Shown here: positions 34,063 through 49,000 of the stretch, in pieces
Layout of the letters: each line of letters begins with the position of its first letter
Numbering within the stretch: the stretch's first letter is position 1
Assembly: GCA_000727475.1 (NCBI GenBank)
Contig: KL647296.1
Coordinates: 2,090,388-2,154,387 of the forward strand
Length of the DNA stretch: 64,000 bases
Source of the DNA: Sarcocystis neurona
Taxonomy: Eukaryota; Apicomplexa; Conoidasida; Eucoccidiorida; Sarcocystidae
Direction of reading: 5' to 3'
Position numbers and translations under genes: made by a program
Notes under the pieces: generated by a model
Told to the model about the DNA's origin: nothing
Databases searched by the model: none
What the model saw: only the letters and a program-made list of their open reading frames with translations

Positions 34063-37000
34063 ATGCGGAGCACGCGATTCGACGGGAGATGCAACGCGTT
34101 CTCTCCACGCGCTGCTGGGGAAGTTGCTGCTGCTGCTGCGGCGGCGGTGCCAGGAACGTGGGGTGCCGGCGCTGCATCTGCTACTGCGTCTGCTGCTGTC
34201 GGAGTGACTCTCCCGTCTGCCGAGCGACCACTGCCGCTGCTGCCGCTGCCGTCCCGACGTACCGCAGCCGGCAGCAGCGTCGAGTCATTTCCTGCACTTG
34301 CTGCTGCTTCTTCTCTTGCTCTACTTTGTTCGCCGGCAACGTCTGAACCTTGCTGCGGCGCCTCCAACAGCCGCCGCAACAGCAGCAGCTACAGCGACAG
34401 ACAAGAAAGCAGCAGCAGCAGCAGCGCCACCACCGCGCTTGCATGCGTGGTGCAGCCATATACGCGTCTGGGGGTCTGCCGACCTTCGGCTGGACGCACA
34501 AATTTTCCTGTGTGCTGCTACCTTTCAGCAGCAGCTGCAGCAGCAGGCGACAACGCAGCGGCACCAGCAGGACTGACAACACCAGCAGCGGCGGGGGCAA
34601 CAACAGCAGCAATATCTGTGACAGCAGCAGTATCAGCCACAGCAGCAGTATCAGCGACAGCTGCATGTGGAGAGACTTTCTGGCTGCGTTGCTGCCTGCA
34701 GGCGCTGCAGGGCTTGGAGTCGCCTCTATTCAGCGTCGTGCACTGCTGCGCTTGCTCGCGCAGCAGCAACAGCGGTGTTGGCAGCAGCAGCAGCAGAAGT
34801 GTCGCTGCATTGTGGAGCGTCGATCAACGACTTGATACTTGCGCAGGCGAAGCTACAGCAGCATCTGCATGTCCTGCTGCTGTTGCCGCTGGAGCGGCGC
34901 AAATCTGCGTCTCGTCTGTGACTGTCTTACCGACGGCGGCGGTTCTCGCCTCCTTGAAGCGCGCAGCCTCACCCATCCGCAGCCGCAGCAACAACGCCTG
35001 CAGCAGCAACAGCAGCGGAGCAGAGAGCCACGAGGAGCCCAGCAGCAGCACACGCAACAGCAGCAAGAGAAGAGTGCGCAGGCGTCATTGCAGCTGCAGC
35101 GGCTGCGGGGGAAGAAAAGGAAGAAGAGAAGGAGGAAGGTGCTGGTGTCTCTGCGAGCGCTCGTGGAGACGGCCACTGTTCGCCTGCTGCACCGACATGC
35201 AGCTGAGCAGCAGCAGCAGCAGCTTGATGGGAAGCAGGCGGCAGCAGCCGCAGTGTTGCAGGGAATATGACCGAAGGACAGCCTCTGCTGCTGTTGCTGC
35301 AGAAGACCGAAGCCACTGCAGTCTTGCGAGCTGCTGCTGCTGCAGCTGCACCAGCAACAGCAACGCGTGCGCCGCTGCTGGCAGCTGGACGAGGGCCCTA
35401 CACGATATCGCTGAGTGAGCTACTTTGCGATTTTCCTTATTCCCGCGAAAAGCACGCCTAGCTGCAATGACCTGTACCCAAACGCGTCACACAAACGCGT
35501 GCATGTGTCACGCATATGTACACATGTACATATATATATCTCCTGAGAAATATATATCCATACGTACGAAGCTCTGAGTCTGCATTCGTGTAGAAGGCGT
35601 GAGGGTAAGGAAACACTTGCATACATGCACACGCGATTTTACATCCACACGGTGCGCCTACATATATATACATATATGTGAATATATATATACATGAATA
35701 TGTATCTATATGTATATATATATATGTATACACTCGTGTATGCACTTATATATATATCATGGATATACGGGCAGGTGTGGGCATCTGTCGATATGTATAT
35801 ACAAAAATAGATGTGTTCATGCAGGTGTAGATGAGAATATATATATGTGCATGGGCGGTTGTCCATACGTCCATATATATGCAGGACTACAAGTGTACAC
35901 GTACATATATATAAATATATGTATATGTAGATACATATATGTAGAATGGGATACGTACATTCACACATCTGTAGGCGCACCTTGTAGAGACATCAACATA
36001 TACGACTTACTTTCTGCGCGGACGTGGATATGTCTGCGAGGTCTGCAGAAGGACATATTTCTGCGGCCCCCTGTATTCTCTTGAGTGTGTATGTGTATAG
36101 CTCGAAGAAATTTCACATATATAAAGTGGACGTGTCTGCGCAGGTGAAAGCAGAGGCTGCCGTGCATGCGTAGACAACGCAGGTCCACGGCCCCCTCCTT
36201 TCGCCAGCAGCAACATCCGAATTTGCCTCCGCAGTGTATATGTAAAAGTCCAGGTGGGACTCGTGCTGCAAGACAGAAGGAAAGGAAGAGAGGCAGAAGA
36301 AGGCGAAAAGGAGAGGAAGACGGAGAGAGAGGGAGAGGAAATTAAAGAAATTGAGAAGGATAGAAAGGCAGACAGAAAGTCAGAGAAATCGAGGAAAGTA
36401 GCAAAGAACAAGGAAGGACAGCAAGAGAGACACAGGAAGGGAGACACAGGAAGGGAGACACAGGAAGGGGGAGACAGGAGGGGGGAGACGGAAAGAGAGA
36501 GACAGGGAGAGGGAAGGACAGGAGGAGAGAGATGGGAGGGAGGGGACAGGAAGGGGGACAGCAGGAGAGACACAGGAAGAGGGAGATATGAGGGGAGAGA
36601 CAGGAGGGGGGAGACATGAAGAGGGAGACATGAAGGGAGGCACAGGATGAGAGACACAGGACGAGGGGAACGGGGAGAGGGGGACGTGAAGAGGGAGACG
36701 GGAAGAGAGACAGGAAGAGGGGGACGGGAAGAGGGAAGGACAGGAAGGGGGAGGCAGGAGGAGAGACACAGGAAGAGAGACACAGGAAGAGAGAGACATG
36801 AAGAGAGAGACATGAAGAGGGAGACATGAAGAGGGAGACACGGGAAGGAAGGCAGGAAGGGGGAGACGGGAAGAGGGAAGGACAGGAAGGGAGACATGAA
36901 GAGGGAGACGGGGAGGGGGAGACAAGGAGAGGGAGACATGAAGAGACAGACGGAAGGGGAGAGACGGGAAGAGGGAAGGTCAGGTAGGAAGAGAGGAAGA

Positions 37001-40000
37001 AGAAGAGAGAGAGGGGGAAGGGGGACAGCTGGGTAGCTTCGAGTTGCAAGCGCGGGTGTGTGTCCGTAGAGAACTTTTTCCGTGCAGATGGTGAGAGAAA
37101 TCGATGAGGCTTCGCGGAAGTGCTGTCGAACTGGCTGCTGCAGCCCACACACTGCTGCTGTGCTGCTGCTTAGATCCCTGCTCGACTGCTTCTCCTCCCT
37201 CTGCTCCTGCTGCTGCTTCGGCTGCACACGCTCCCTCTGCTCCTCTGCTTCTGCTGCCCCTCCTGCTTCTGCTGCCGCTGCTGCTGCTGTTGCTGCTGCA
37301 CGCCGTTCCTCTGCTGCTGCGGCTCCGCACCACGCTGTGCTTGACGGGCGCTCCTGCGCCATCTCTGTTGCTGTTGCTGCTGTTGCTGTTGCTGCTGCTG
37401 CACCTCTGCACTTTTGCTGCTGCTGCCCCGCCGTCTCACTTCCATCGGCACGTCGTCCTGCAGCTACCCTGCGTCTCTGGTCCTTCCGCTTTTCTTGCTG
37501 GTGCTGCTGCCGCAAAAACTGCCGCTCTCTTCTCTCCCACTGCTGCTGCTGCTTCCCTTGCCTCTCTTCCGCGTCTGGTGCTGCTGCCGCTCCTGCATCT
37601 GTCTGGGTTGCTCTGTGTTCTGCTGCTGCTGCTTCCACAGCCTCTCTCGCGCTTCTGCTGCGGCTGCCGCCCCTCATCTGTTTCTCTTTGTTATGCTGCT
37701 GGTGCTGTTACGTTTTCTCTGCTGGACTGTGCTGTTCAGGGTGGGAACTCTCGTGCGTCGGCTTCGTTCATTCGTCAGCTTCTTCCTCCCTGCTGCTGCT
37801 GCCTCTGCACCCAGCATTCCCTACTACGAGCTGCTGCAACAGCAGCAGCAACAGCAGAGCAGAGATGTCGGCCGGGATTGCGGACTGGTGGTACGTGCCC
37901 TGGCTGCTGCTGTTGAGAAATACATGCGAGAATATGACATTTTCCTGCTGTCGCCTGCCCTGCAGGAACGTCTATGTGAAGCAGCAGCAAGCCGTTGCGA
38001 CTGCTCCTGCTGCTGCAGCACCGCTGCTGCATTTTCTCCCCTGGCGCTGCTGGCGGCCATCCGTGCGTGGAAGCAGCGTCTGCTGCTGCTCTGCGTCGTT
38101 TGCAAGCTTCACTTCCCTGCCTCCTTCCGCTGCTGCTGCGGCAGCCCCCAGACCAACTGCGTGTGCAGCAGCAGCAGCAAAAGCAAGAACAGCTACCGGA
38201 GCAGCAACAGCAGTGGGCGGCGCTGGCACTTTCCCCGGGGTTCAGAGCTGCTCTCCTGGCTGTACGCATGCGCTGCTGCGCTGCAGCAGCAAACGCCGTA
38301 CACACAGCAGCCTCTTCGACCCTTTCCTCTTGCAGATTCTCACTGCTGGTTATCTGCTTCTATTCCTACGACTCTTTCTGCTGCTGCAGAAGAAGCTGCT
38401 GCTTCTGCTGCCGCTGCAACTTCACCTCCCCCACAGCGTGGTGTTGGCAGCGACTACCGAAAACGGCCGCCGCCGCAGGTGCTGCTGCCCCCTGGGCAGG
38501 TGGTACTGCAGCAGAAGTCTCCACACCAGCAGGAGGATTTTCCTTTCCTGCTGCTGCCGCAGCAGTCGCAGCACGTCTTCACTTTTCTGCACCTGCAGCA
38601 GCAGCAGCAACAGCAACAGCAGCCACACGCCGGTCTCACTTTGCTGCAGAAACACTCCTCTGCGCCGGTGGAGCAGCAGCTTTTGCTGCAGCAGCCCTCG
38701 CGTCGCTTGGCGTTGTCGCAGCAACACCAGCATTCCACTACCCCACAACAACGGCTGCAGCAGCAGCAACAGCAGCAATGGCACGACTTGATGCTTCAAC
38801 AATACAGGCAGCAAGCGACTTGCAGAGATAAATGGGAAGTGATCGTGGACCTGCTACAGAATGCCCTGGCACCGTTCTTGCATTTCCTGAATTCCTGGTT
38901 ATTTCGGGCGAGTGTGAGGGACTGCTACGAGGAGTATTTGCTGCGACCCGTGGCCCCACCGGGGAGCTGCAGCAGCAGCAGCACCATGGGAGAGACCGTT
39001 GCCATCTGGTCTGCTGGAGCTGCTGCATTGGCTGCTGCTGCAGTAGCACGTGCTGCAGAAGATGGGAGAGGTGTGGTAGGTCCCTGGCCAGCCCTGCAAG
39101 CAGCAGCAGCAACAGCAGCGCCTGGTGAAGCAGCCGGAACAGGAGCAGCAACAGAAGCCACGGGAACTGCAACCTCGGCAGTCGTGCCAGTGCAATCAGC
39201 AGTAGCAGCACCAGCAGGTGCGATTGCAGCAGCGGAGGGGGCAGGAGACGCAGGTGCAGCCGCAGCAGCACGGACGGTCGCTGAGGTAGCAGGAGGGAGA
39301 CCGGCAACAAAAGATTCAGCGTGCGCTGCAGCAAGTAAAACAGCAGCAGAATCCACAGGAGTAGTGCATACAGCAACAACGGCAGGAAACCATTTGCTGC
39401 AGGTAGTGCCTGCGTCGGCTGCCTTCTTGAGTCTCGATCATATCGGCTTGATGCGCGAGGAAGGGCTGCTGCAGCCATCGTGGCAACGTACATGGAGAGG
39501 AGGCGAAGCAGCAGCAGCGGCAGCAGCAGCGGCCGTCGACGCTGCTGCGCGAATGGTGTTGCTGCTGCCCGACTTTCTCCTGTTCCTGCAGCGAAACATT
39601 CACGAGACTGGCCTGCTGCTGCTCACTTTGCTCCTCGCGGAGCCTCGGGCGTTTGACGCTGCTGCGCTTCGACGGCATGCGAGAGTTGTACAGCGGGACA
39701 GCTGCTTTTCTTCTTGTTCTTTCACTGCAGGAGAAGCAGGAGCAGCAGAGCCCCCCGCAGCAGCCACAGCAGCAGCAGGCGGGGACGCACCGGCAGCAGC
39801 AGCAAATGCACTGCTGGCGAAAGACAACGCGGGAGCAGCAGAAAGAGAAGCAGGAGATGCACAAGACGCTGCTGTCGCCTCGACGCACGACGAGAGTAAC
39901 GGGAGAAGGAGCAGGAGGAGCAGCAGCAGCAACGGCTTCGCAGCAGCAGCTCTGTTTGCTGCTCCCTGCAGCAGTCTGGAGGTCTTCTGCAAGCGTCTTG

Positions 40001-43000
40001 AACAGGCACCGCTGTGGCGCTGCAGCAGCAGCAGACGGCGACGGAACGCCGGCCTGCGTGCGAAGAGTAACCGTTGCGCAGGCCTGTCTGTGGAACTGCC
40101 TCTGCAAGAAGCAGCAACAGCACGCGCGCATGCCGCGGTTGACCACGCCGCTGCATGTCGATTGCAGCAGCCGCGCACAGGAGAGACAAAACTGGCGCTG
40201 CGACCGCCGAAAGGAGTCGCTGGTGCCTCAGGAGCAGCAGTTGAAAGTAGTTGCCGTTTCGGCCTTGCGTTGGCTTCGCCAGCAGCTGTACCCGCTGCAG
40301 CAGCAGAGCCGCGGGCGAGAGATGCGCCGGAGGCGGATAGCGTGAGTGAGGGTAGCAGCTCCGACAGCACCAACAGCAGCACCAGCGACAGCACAACAGG
40401 CAGCAGCGGCAGCCCACGGGACAGCAGCGGCAGCCCGCGGGATAGCAGCAGCGAGAGCGGGAGCACCGGTGACTGTAGCAGCGACACGCGCTGCAGCAGC
40501 AACACTGGCAGCAGCAGCAACACTGGCAGCAGCAGCAACACTGGCAGCAGCAGCAACAGCAGCAGCAACAGCAGCACCACCAGCAGCACCAACTGCAGTA
40601 GCAACAACAGCAGCAACAACGACAGCAGCAAGGGAAGGAGAAGTGTGGTGGACTACACAGCATTAGAAGAAGTGCTCTTGTGCGACGGAGAGGAGCTGCT
40701 AGAATTTTCAGTAAATATGCAACGGTTGCAGGAAATAGAGCAGCGCTATGCTGCTGCAGGAGCTGCAGCGCTGTCGCGCGTGGGATTACTGCTGCTGGAG
40801 CAGCAACAAGTCGAACAGCACCTGCAGCAGCAGGTGAAAGCAGCCTGGCTCGCTTCGAGAGAAACAGCGAGGCAGAGGCGAAGACTGCAGCAGCAGTTGC
40901 ATCTGCTGCAACTGCAGCGCGCCCGTCTCAACCGGCAGTCGGCCGCCGCTGCTGCTGCAGCTGCTGCTCTAGGATTGGTCATCAACAGCCGCAGCAGCAG
41001 CAACGAAGAAGATGCGGCGGTGCTGCTGCAGCGGCAGCTGCGTCGGCTGCAGCAGCGCGAGCAGCGGAGCGGTCTTGATCAGCAGATATGCGAAAAACGA
41101 CAGCTGCAGAAGAAGGAAGCCGAAGCTGCAGCGGCCAGTTTCTCTGCCACTGCCCTGGGAGACGGCGCACCTGCTGCTGCAGCAGAGCAAGACACGGCGC
41201 GCGCCGAGTTGCTGCGGCAGCTGCTGCAGCAGCATCACGAGCTCCGCAAACTCGACGAGCAGCTGCAGCAGCTGCGCGAGCTGCAAAGGCGACAGTGTCA
41301 GGCAAGAAGAATTTCAGCCCTCTTCCCCAAGCAGCGGGCAGCAGCAACAACACCAACAGCAACCCCAGCAGTAGCAGCACCATCTTCAGGAACAGCAACA
41401 GCACCACCAAGAGCAACACCAGCAGCAACAGCAGCAGCAGCAACAGAAACGGTAGCAGCTAGTAGGATTTACGGTAGAACAGGCAGAGGGTGGCGAGACG
41501 CGCAAGCGGCTGTACACGCAGCTGCTCTTTCTCTCGCTGCGGCTGCTGCCGGCGCCGTAAAGCACACGCCGCTGCAGCAGCAGACTGACCAGCAGCAACG
41601 GCTGCAGCAACCGAGACAACAGCAGCAGGAGCGGCAACCGCCAGGAGGCACTGCCGTAGTAGGCGTATTGCTGCAGCAGGAAGTGGAGTGCGGAGAGGAG
41701 CAGCGAGAGAAAATCGAGTCCTCGCGCCAACAGCAGGTGACGCGGCAGCTAGGGACGGCCGCAAAGCAGCCAGGCAAAGAAGAAGAAGTCTCTGACGAGC
41801 AGCAGCAGCAGCAGCAAGACGGGAGCCGCATTGAAGGGCAACAGCAGAGCGAGAAGAGGCAGCACCAACTGCTTCAGGGAGACGCAGAACAGCAAGAGCA
41901 GTTGGCGGAGAGCAGGCTGAAGCACCACGAGGAAGCAAATGGACAGCAGCAGCAGCAAGCAGCAACGCAGAAGCTTTTGACCTCAGATGAAGAACGACAG
42001 CAACAAGTCACACTGCAGCCGGTAGAGAACTCGCAGCAGCGACTGCAGCAGACAGAAGTGGCTGCTTCGCAGCGGCTCGCGACGGCAGCGCAGCAGGTGC
42101 AGAGAGGTGGTGCGGCGTCTGAAGGGTCGCAGGACCAGCTGCAGCAGCAGCAGCAGCGCATCGCAGGCGGCCCAGTCTTATCCACTGCTATTGAGCGGCA
42201 CGCAGAGCAGCAGCAGCAGCAACTGCAGCAGCTAAGCCTGCCGCCGTGTCAAACCGCTTCTCATTTGGGTCACTATTACTCAGGCCCTCGGCAGCAGACG
42301 CAGCCGCTGCAGCAGCAGCAGCAGTGGCAGCAGCACCAAGAGGGGCCACAGCAGCAGCAGCAGTTGCAGCAGCAGCAGGAAGTGCAGCAGGAGTGGCAGC
42401 AGTTGCAGCAGGAGCGAGAGGTGCGGCAGCAGCAGAAGACAGAGGAGGAGCAGCAATCGGACGAAGGAGGGGGATGGCTGCTGAGTCGCAGCGTTTGCGT
42501 GTGCATCGGAGCAGCTGTCAAAGCGCAGCAGGAGGCGGCGAATGTGGCGCTGCTTTCTCTTTTGACATTGCAGCAGTTCGATATTTGCAAGTGGATGAAC
42601 ACCGTCAAAGAGGTGGGGTTGCTTCGTTCCGTAGCTGCTACAAACACACACCTTGCTATGAGGGCTGCGAGTTCTTCTCCTCTTGATTCTGAGACTGCTG
42701 CGTCAGTAGTTGCTTCCGACGGTGGCGTGCTACGACTACTGGGTCTGCTCCACTGCTGCTGCTGCCACGTGATCTCTGCTGCTGCTGCTGCTGTTCGAAC
42801 ATCTGCTGCTAGGTGTCCTGCACCCGGTATCTGTGGCTGCTTCTGCGTGCGCTGCTCCTGCTTCTTCTTTATTCTACAGTTGGTGCTGCTTTTTGTTCTC
42901 CTGCTTATTCTTCCTGCTGCTTCTGCGTCTGCGTTGTACGCAAGGCTTTGCTGCTTTGTTCCCGACTGTCGCTAATGCGTCTGCTACCGCTGCTTCTTTT

Positions 43001-46000
43001 TCGTGTTGGCGAAGGGAGAGGACTGCAAGTGCTGCTCTGGTGCTGCTGCTGGTTGAATGCGGTGTGCGAGCAGATTCTGCTTTTCGGAGCAGCGGACGTG
43101 ATGGAGACGTTCTCCCTGTCTCTTATCCACGAGCTGCAGGAGCTGCACGCGGACCCTCCGCGTCGGCAGCAGCAGCAACAGCAGCAGGGGCAGTGGCAGG
43201 CGTCCGTCGTACGTGGTGGTGTTGCCGGGGCGTGGGGGGAGCCAGGGCAGCAGAAGGTTGAAGAAAGTAGGGGAGACGGCTCGTCTTCAGGAGGCGAAGT
43301 CTTGGGTGACTGCAGCGACGCGACAGCAGAAAAGCATGCAGCAGCACCAGCAGAGCGGCTCGCTTCCGAGCGATTGAACCGTCTGTTTGCAGCTCTAGTG
43401 ATTCCCGCTGCCGCAGCAGCAGTCGGCCGGTATGGTGCTGCTGCTGGTGCCGGCACGGCTTCTGCGGTTGCTGCTGCTACTCCAGTGCACTTCCGAGTGC
43501 GCGCTCCGCCCCTTCCCGCTTCTCCGGCAGGTCGCGCAGCGGGAGAAGCAGGAGCCGCCAAGCCGGCAGCAGCGGAACCAGCAGCAGCAGGGGCCTCGGC
43601 CCCAATACCGCCAGCAGCAGCGACAGCAGGAGAACAAGACGCAGATGTGAGGGAGAGGCTGTCCCCAGCAGTGCTGCTCACACACGTCGAGGTCGAGCTT
43701 CAAGCGCCTTTTCCTTTGACTCTTCTCTTCGACGCAGTAAGGCAAACAAACGAAGCCACGCGCGGGCAAAGCCGCACACACCATCTCCGTTTTGCCTTCC
43801 TTGGCTTGGCGTCTGTTCACCAGGCCGGTGTTTCTCCCTCGTCTAAGTAGATCTTTCATATGCCGGTGCGTCACCTTCTCTGCATCCCCCGTAGGCGGAA
43901 CTACCGAGGATATACTACGGTATCGATTCGTGCATCACCCCCCTTCGAGTATGTCTGCCTCTATGTGTCCGTATTCATGTATTCCTAGGAGGAACGGATA
44001 TGCGCAATTTCTTCTTGTCTATTTCTCTGTAAAGTATCTACTAGAAGGTCTACACGACTACGCGACACGTATACGTATATATTCACAGGAAAAAGGTAAA
44101 AGAGAGAGAGATAGAGACAGCTAGGTATGTGTCTGTAATACAGACAGGTAGGTATGTGTCTGTACTGGATTCCCTATGCGTACACATATGCGTCTTGGCA
44201 AAGATAAAAGTATACTCGCACATTTTCGTATCTGCACCTACACATGCGATAGACACACATACAGACAGAGAAAGACGGAGAAAGAGAAGGAAGGAGGTCT
44301 CTGTACGAGGCTCCGTATGCATGCATGAATTATATATGTCTGCATGCATCCCCTCAAAAGTATAGAGTCCTCGTACAGACATATACATCTACATACGCAG
44401 CAGAGAGACACTGAAACACGCAATGTGTGGAAGGCTTCGCAGGTGTATGTGTGTTATGTCTGTGTGTCTGTTTGGCAAGGAGAGTGAGTCTTACTATACA
44501 CAAGTCTACCCCAACATGCGCTACGTATATATGCATGCATGCGTCTGTCGAAAGGATGAAGAAAAAAAAAACCAGCACACTGTGTGAGGCTCTGTACGTG
44601 TATCTAGCGCACGCTGGCGAAGAAGCGGATCGCTAGTTCGCCCACGGTGGCACCTCCACAACCCATATGGGGTCTACCTATATCTATCTATATCTATCTA
44701 TCTATATCTATCTATACCTATCTATCTATCCATGTATCTATCTATCTATCTACCTACCTATGTGTGTGTCTCTCTCTATATATGTATATGTTGGTTGTAT
44801 GTGCGTCTGGGGGTTTGCTGTCAGCGTCTGCAGGCCCCTTGGCAGAGGTGCACTTTCTTGTTAGTACTCCTCACATATACACGTGGACCTCTGTGGAAGG
44901 GCTGCAGTTTTTCTCTGGGGCTTCGAGTTTTAGCGGTGAAGCAGCACACAGCGCAGCTCTTTACGCGGCGCAGCAAATAGGCAACATGTATATATGTATA
45001 TGAAGGGAGACGGTCGGCTTCCTGTCTCTGGCTTGCGAAAGCGCGTCGAGAGCAGAAGGACTTAAGTAGACGCTCCGGAAATAACGTATGTTCTGAAGGG
45101 GAAGAACAGAGACGCGAGAGTAGATGACGACGTGCCGCTTTGTTCAACAAAGGGAAAAGAGCGGTGTATCTTCGTCAAGTATTTTGTTGCTTGATTTTCT
45201 GGGCTCTCACGCTGCCACACATGTCCGTCTCTTTTTATCCGCCTGCAGTGCGCATGTTACAGCTGCTGCTGCAGCAGCAGCAGGTGTCCACCTTGCCAGG
45301 TTGCGCGAGCAGCAGCAGGTGCTGCCGAGACTGGCGCTGCTGCTCTTTTGACGAACCGCCGCGTCCACGGCGATCTGGCTCCTGCTATGACATTCTTTGC
45401 GTCGTTAAGATGGGTGCCCTACTGCAGCTGCTGAAAGTTCCTCGCTGCCGACGCAGAAAGAGACACGCGTGTGTGTGTACACAGGAGCTGGGGTGAGGGC
45501 TGTTGCTGTCTCTGTTGCATTGCTTTTGCTTCTGGCCTTGCTGCTGCGGCCACTGCTGCTGGTGACTTTTTCTTCCCCAGGAAACACAGAGACTTTACTC
45601 AGAAATTTTTCGGTTTCTTGTGCTCCTGGCGTACTCGACGCATGCGCTGCGCAGCGTCTGGCTGCGTCTCTCACGCCTGCACCGCAACAGCAGCAGAAGC
45701 TGCAGCGTCCGGGGCAGCAGCAGCAGGTGGACTGGCGACAGCGGCAGCGACAGACGCTGTCGCAACGGCAACAGCTGCGCTTCAAGCCGCCGGAACACTC
45801 GCGCTGGGAAGGTGGAGCTTGTGTCTGCAGGTCATCACTCCGCGCACCCTTCAATCCCGGGAACAAGACATACAGCAGCTGGTCCTGCTGCTGCTGCCCC
45901 AGGGTGGAGTCACGTGCTTTCTTCTCCCGTTGCTGCAACTGCTGAAGAAACGTTTTTGCTGCCCGCGCAGTTCTACGATCGCTTGTGGCAGCTCTGCGTC

Positions 46001-49000
46001 CGTATCCTCTTCGTATGCGCAACGCTGCGTAGTTACACCGTCATCGACGCCGTGCAACATGAATGGCAGCAGTTTGCGGCGTACGTACACCGCACGGTCG
46101 CCTCTTCTTGCGAACGGGCCACCACCGCTGCAGCTGCAGCCACCGCGGGAACAGCAGGAACAGCTGCACGGCCTTCAGCTTGTAGAGCGGAGCAAGGCAA
46201 AGCCGCAGCAGCAGAAGAAAAAGAAGCAGCAGCAGCAGCAGAAAGAGCAGAACACGCCACATCGACAGCGAAGGCACTTCCCAGAAGCTGCGGTGAAGCC
46301 ACGCGGGGTGCTTCTGCTGCTGCCGTTGCTGGCGGTTCCGAGCGAAGAAGAGACAGCAGACAGAGACGCCGGGAAGAAACCAGCAGCAGCAGCAGCGCAG
46401 GGCAGTTCACAGCAGGTGGACTGCTACCAGCCTCCCCGTTGCATAGCAGCACTCCCTCCTTCTACACGCTGCTGACGAAGCATCGCAATGCTGTTGCTGC
46501 CATGCACACGCGGTAATATCTCCACAAAACATACGACAAACAGATACTTCTATACGCGAGAGGAAAATGCGTATTGTCGACGCTTCTATCTGCCTTTCTC
46601 TCTCTTTCACTTCAACGCAAACGTTGTCACTACTACTACTACTAACTACTACTACGTTACTACTACTCACTACCACAACTACTATTCGTATCACCAACTA
46701 CTACCGTGGTCCTCCTCGTAGAAATACTACTACAATTGATACAACAGCAACTCCTGTATTACAACTACTACCACTACTATCACCAGTGTACTCTGCTCCT
46801 CTTCCTCGTCGATCAACTGCTACAAGCACGGCTGGTGTGACTGCTACTACTACTACTACTATCACTACTACTATTACTACTTCCGCTACTACTACTACTG
46901 CTACTATTACTACTATCTTTAGCTATGGCTATCAAAGTCGACAAGTGTTGCTGAGACGTCTGAACGGCGAGCAGCAGTCAACCACTCACGTGTCTCTTTT
47001 CGTATATCTCGTGCACGTATCAACAGCAGCTATCATCCTCGCGGAGACGCACAGGCCTCTCTACAACACATCACTCTGCATACGTGTGTACACATACATA
47101 TAGATGCAATATATGTGTATATACATACATAATATATATGTATATTATATATGTATATATGTGTATATACGCGTATGATATATACATTTATACGTATGGT
47201 TAGAGAAGTTGTTGAATATCAAGTATTGATGCTCGAATCTATCAAGTGCGTCCGTGGGGGAATCCTAGGTGCAGCCACCGCTTGGATGTAGGCCTCAGCC
47301 ATGAAATTTGCTGCCGACCTGGGGCTGAGATATATACACTATCCATACGGTAGTGTCCCTTTGTACAGACAGGCACATGCACCCTCTTGCTAACGTACAT
47401 ACGTCGTCCACCAGGCGTACACACATATATATATATATATATATATGTGTATACGTGCACTTTTCTGTTTCTGTCTCTGGATATATTCGTCTATCCATAC
47501 ATGTGTACTCACGTTTATCATTGATTACGTGCGTCTGTATATATCTGCACATATGTCTATACATGTGTTCAGGCTCTGACGTGTATATCTTCTGCGCCTG
47601 CTGCTGCTGTCGCTCCTTCTCAGGGCCACAGATAACTGCTGTTATCTCCCCTCGAGTCTTCGACAGATGCATCTGCCACTTCACTTCACATAAAACAGCA
47701 AGAAATGCCACTTTTCTCTCTCTGTCTTCTTCTCGTCTCTTTCTATCCTTTTCACTTTCTCTCTTCGTCACTTCCTCGCTTTCTCACTTCCCCTGCTTTC
47801 TCTGCAGAGGTTCTGGCAGGTCGCTTTCTTTTTTTTCCCTGCCGCGCTGATTCGTTTGCGTGCCCCCCTCTGGCTGCCCCTTCCCTTCCGTCATCTCGAT
47901 CTGTCTCTGTGTAGACCTCTGGCTTCCTCTTGGTGTACTTACGTACGCAGTGGATTCTATATAATGTACTTCTTCTGGCCAAATCTTCTTCAAAAGCAGA
48001 TATCCAGACGGAGGCAAGAGAGAGAACGCTATGTGCTGTTGCAGCTGAAAAGGCGATTTATCTCTCCCTATGTACTTTTCTTTTATTGTTGTGTACGGGC
48101 GGAGACAGAGGCGCAAAGAGACGACACGCACCCCTAGACATGTACATGGCTTTTTACATCTCCACGGGCTTCTCTACCAGTATATACGACGATGTTTCTA
48201 TATATATCTGTACGTGTATACAGATGTGCGCATGCAGGGGCAACGAGAGGACACGCACCCCTACACATCTGCGTGGTTTATTGTGTTTCCATGTTTCCAC
48301 GGGCTTCTCTTTCGAGTCTACACGACGACGTTTATATATGTATCTATACATATATACATATACACATGATTGTATATGACGACGCATATATCTGCAAGGG
48401 CTCATCACGACCTTCGCGGTGATAGACGAGTGTGCGACTTAATACATATCCATATATATATATATATATATACGTATTATGTATGGGACATATATATATA
48501 TGTGTAAGTATACATGTACGTATATATATATATATAATATGGTCTCATATTGTGTGTAGGTAGATAGATATATGCAGGTCGTTGCAGATAGATGGACAGG
48601 GAGAAGTGGAAAAAGAGATGGAGAAATAGGGAGAGAAGAAGGCTACAAGCACACAAGTGTACATGCGCTGAGTCAGCAGCATAGAGCGAGGTGCCTCTTG
48701 CCGCCCTTCCCCCCCTTCCCGTCACGTGCGTGTGTGTATGTGCATACGTACAACGGCGCACGAAGGAGAAGTCCGCAAAGATTTCTGCTGTTGACTTTAC
48801 CAGGTGCTTCCTCTGTCCCCGGTTGACTCCCCTTCGGGAAGCGGCTCTTCGCATTCTACGAGGTTGCTGGGAGTTGCAAGAGTTGCTGCAGGAGGCAGGA
48901 GAAGAAGAGCGGCTGCTGCAACAGCAGCAGCTGCTACTGCACGCGCGGGCTTCGGGCCAGCCGCAGCAGAGCTGCAGCAGGAGCAGCTGCGTTTTCTCTG

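Larger units (their letters stand above)
46513..48803 (+). other. intron of the GCP6-like gene
   Basis: 2,291 bp, donor gtaata, acceptor gactttaccag. It contains an (act)n/(cta)n repeat (about 46628-46920), (ta)n microsatellites (47100-47185, 47408-47446, 48450-48540) and a ~127-bp direct duplication (48127-48380). Confidence 0.75.

Noticed and set aside
36007..37677. 556-codon minus-strand open frame rich in Leu/Pro/Ser and Arg/Glu/Gln
   Set aside because: It is the antisense of the polypurine and CTG blocks in a GCP intron. Its regular Ser-Leu-Pro pattern comes from the repeat, and no domain or splice context supports it.
45140..45496. Plus frame of 118 codons between GCP exons
   Set aside because: Lies in the 43737-45580 intron; the flanking exons join in phase without it and restore the GCP motif.
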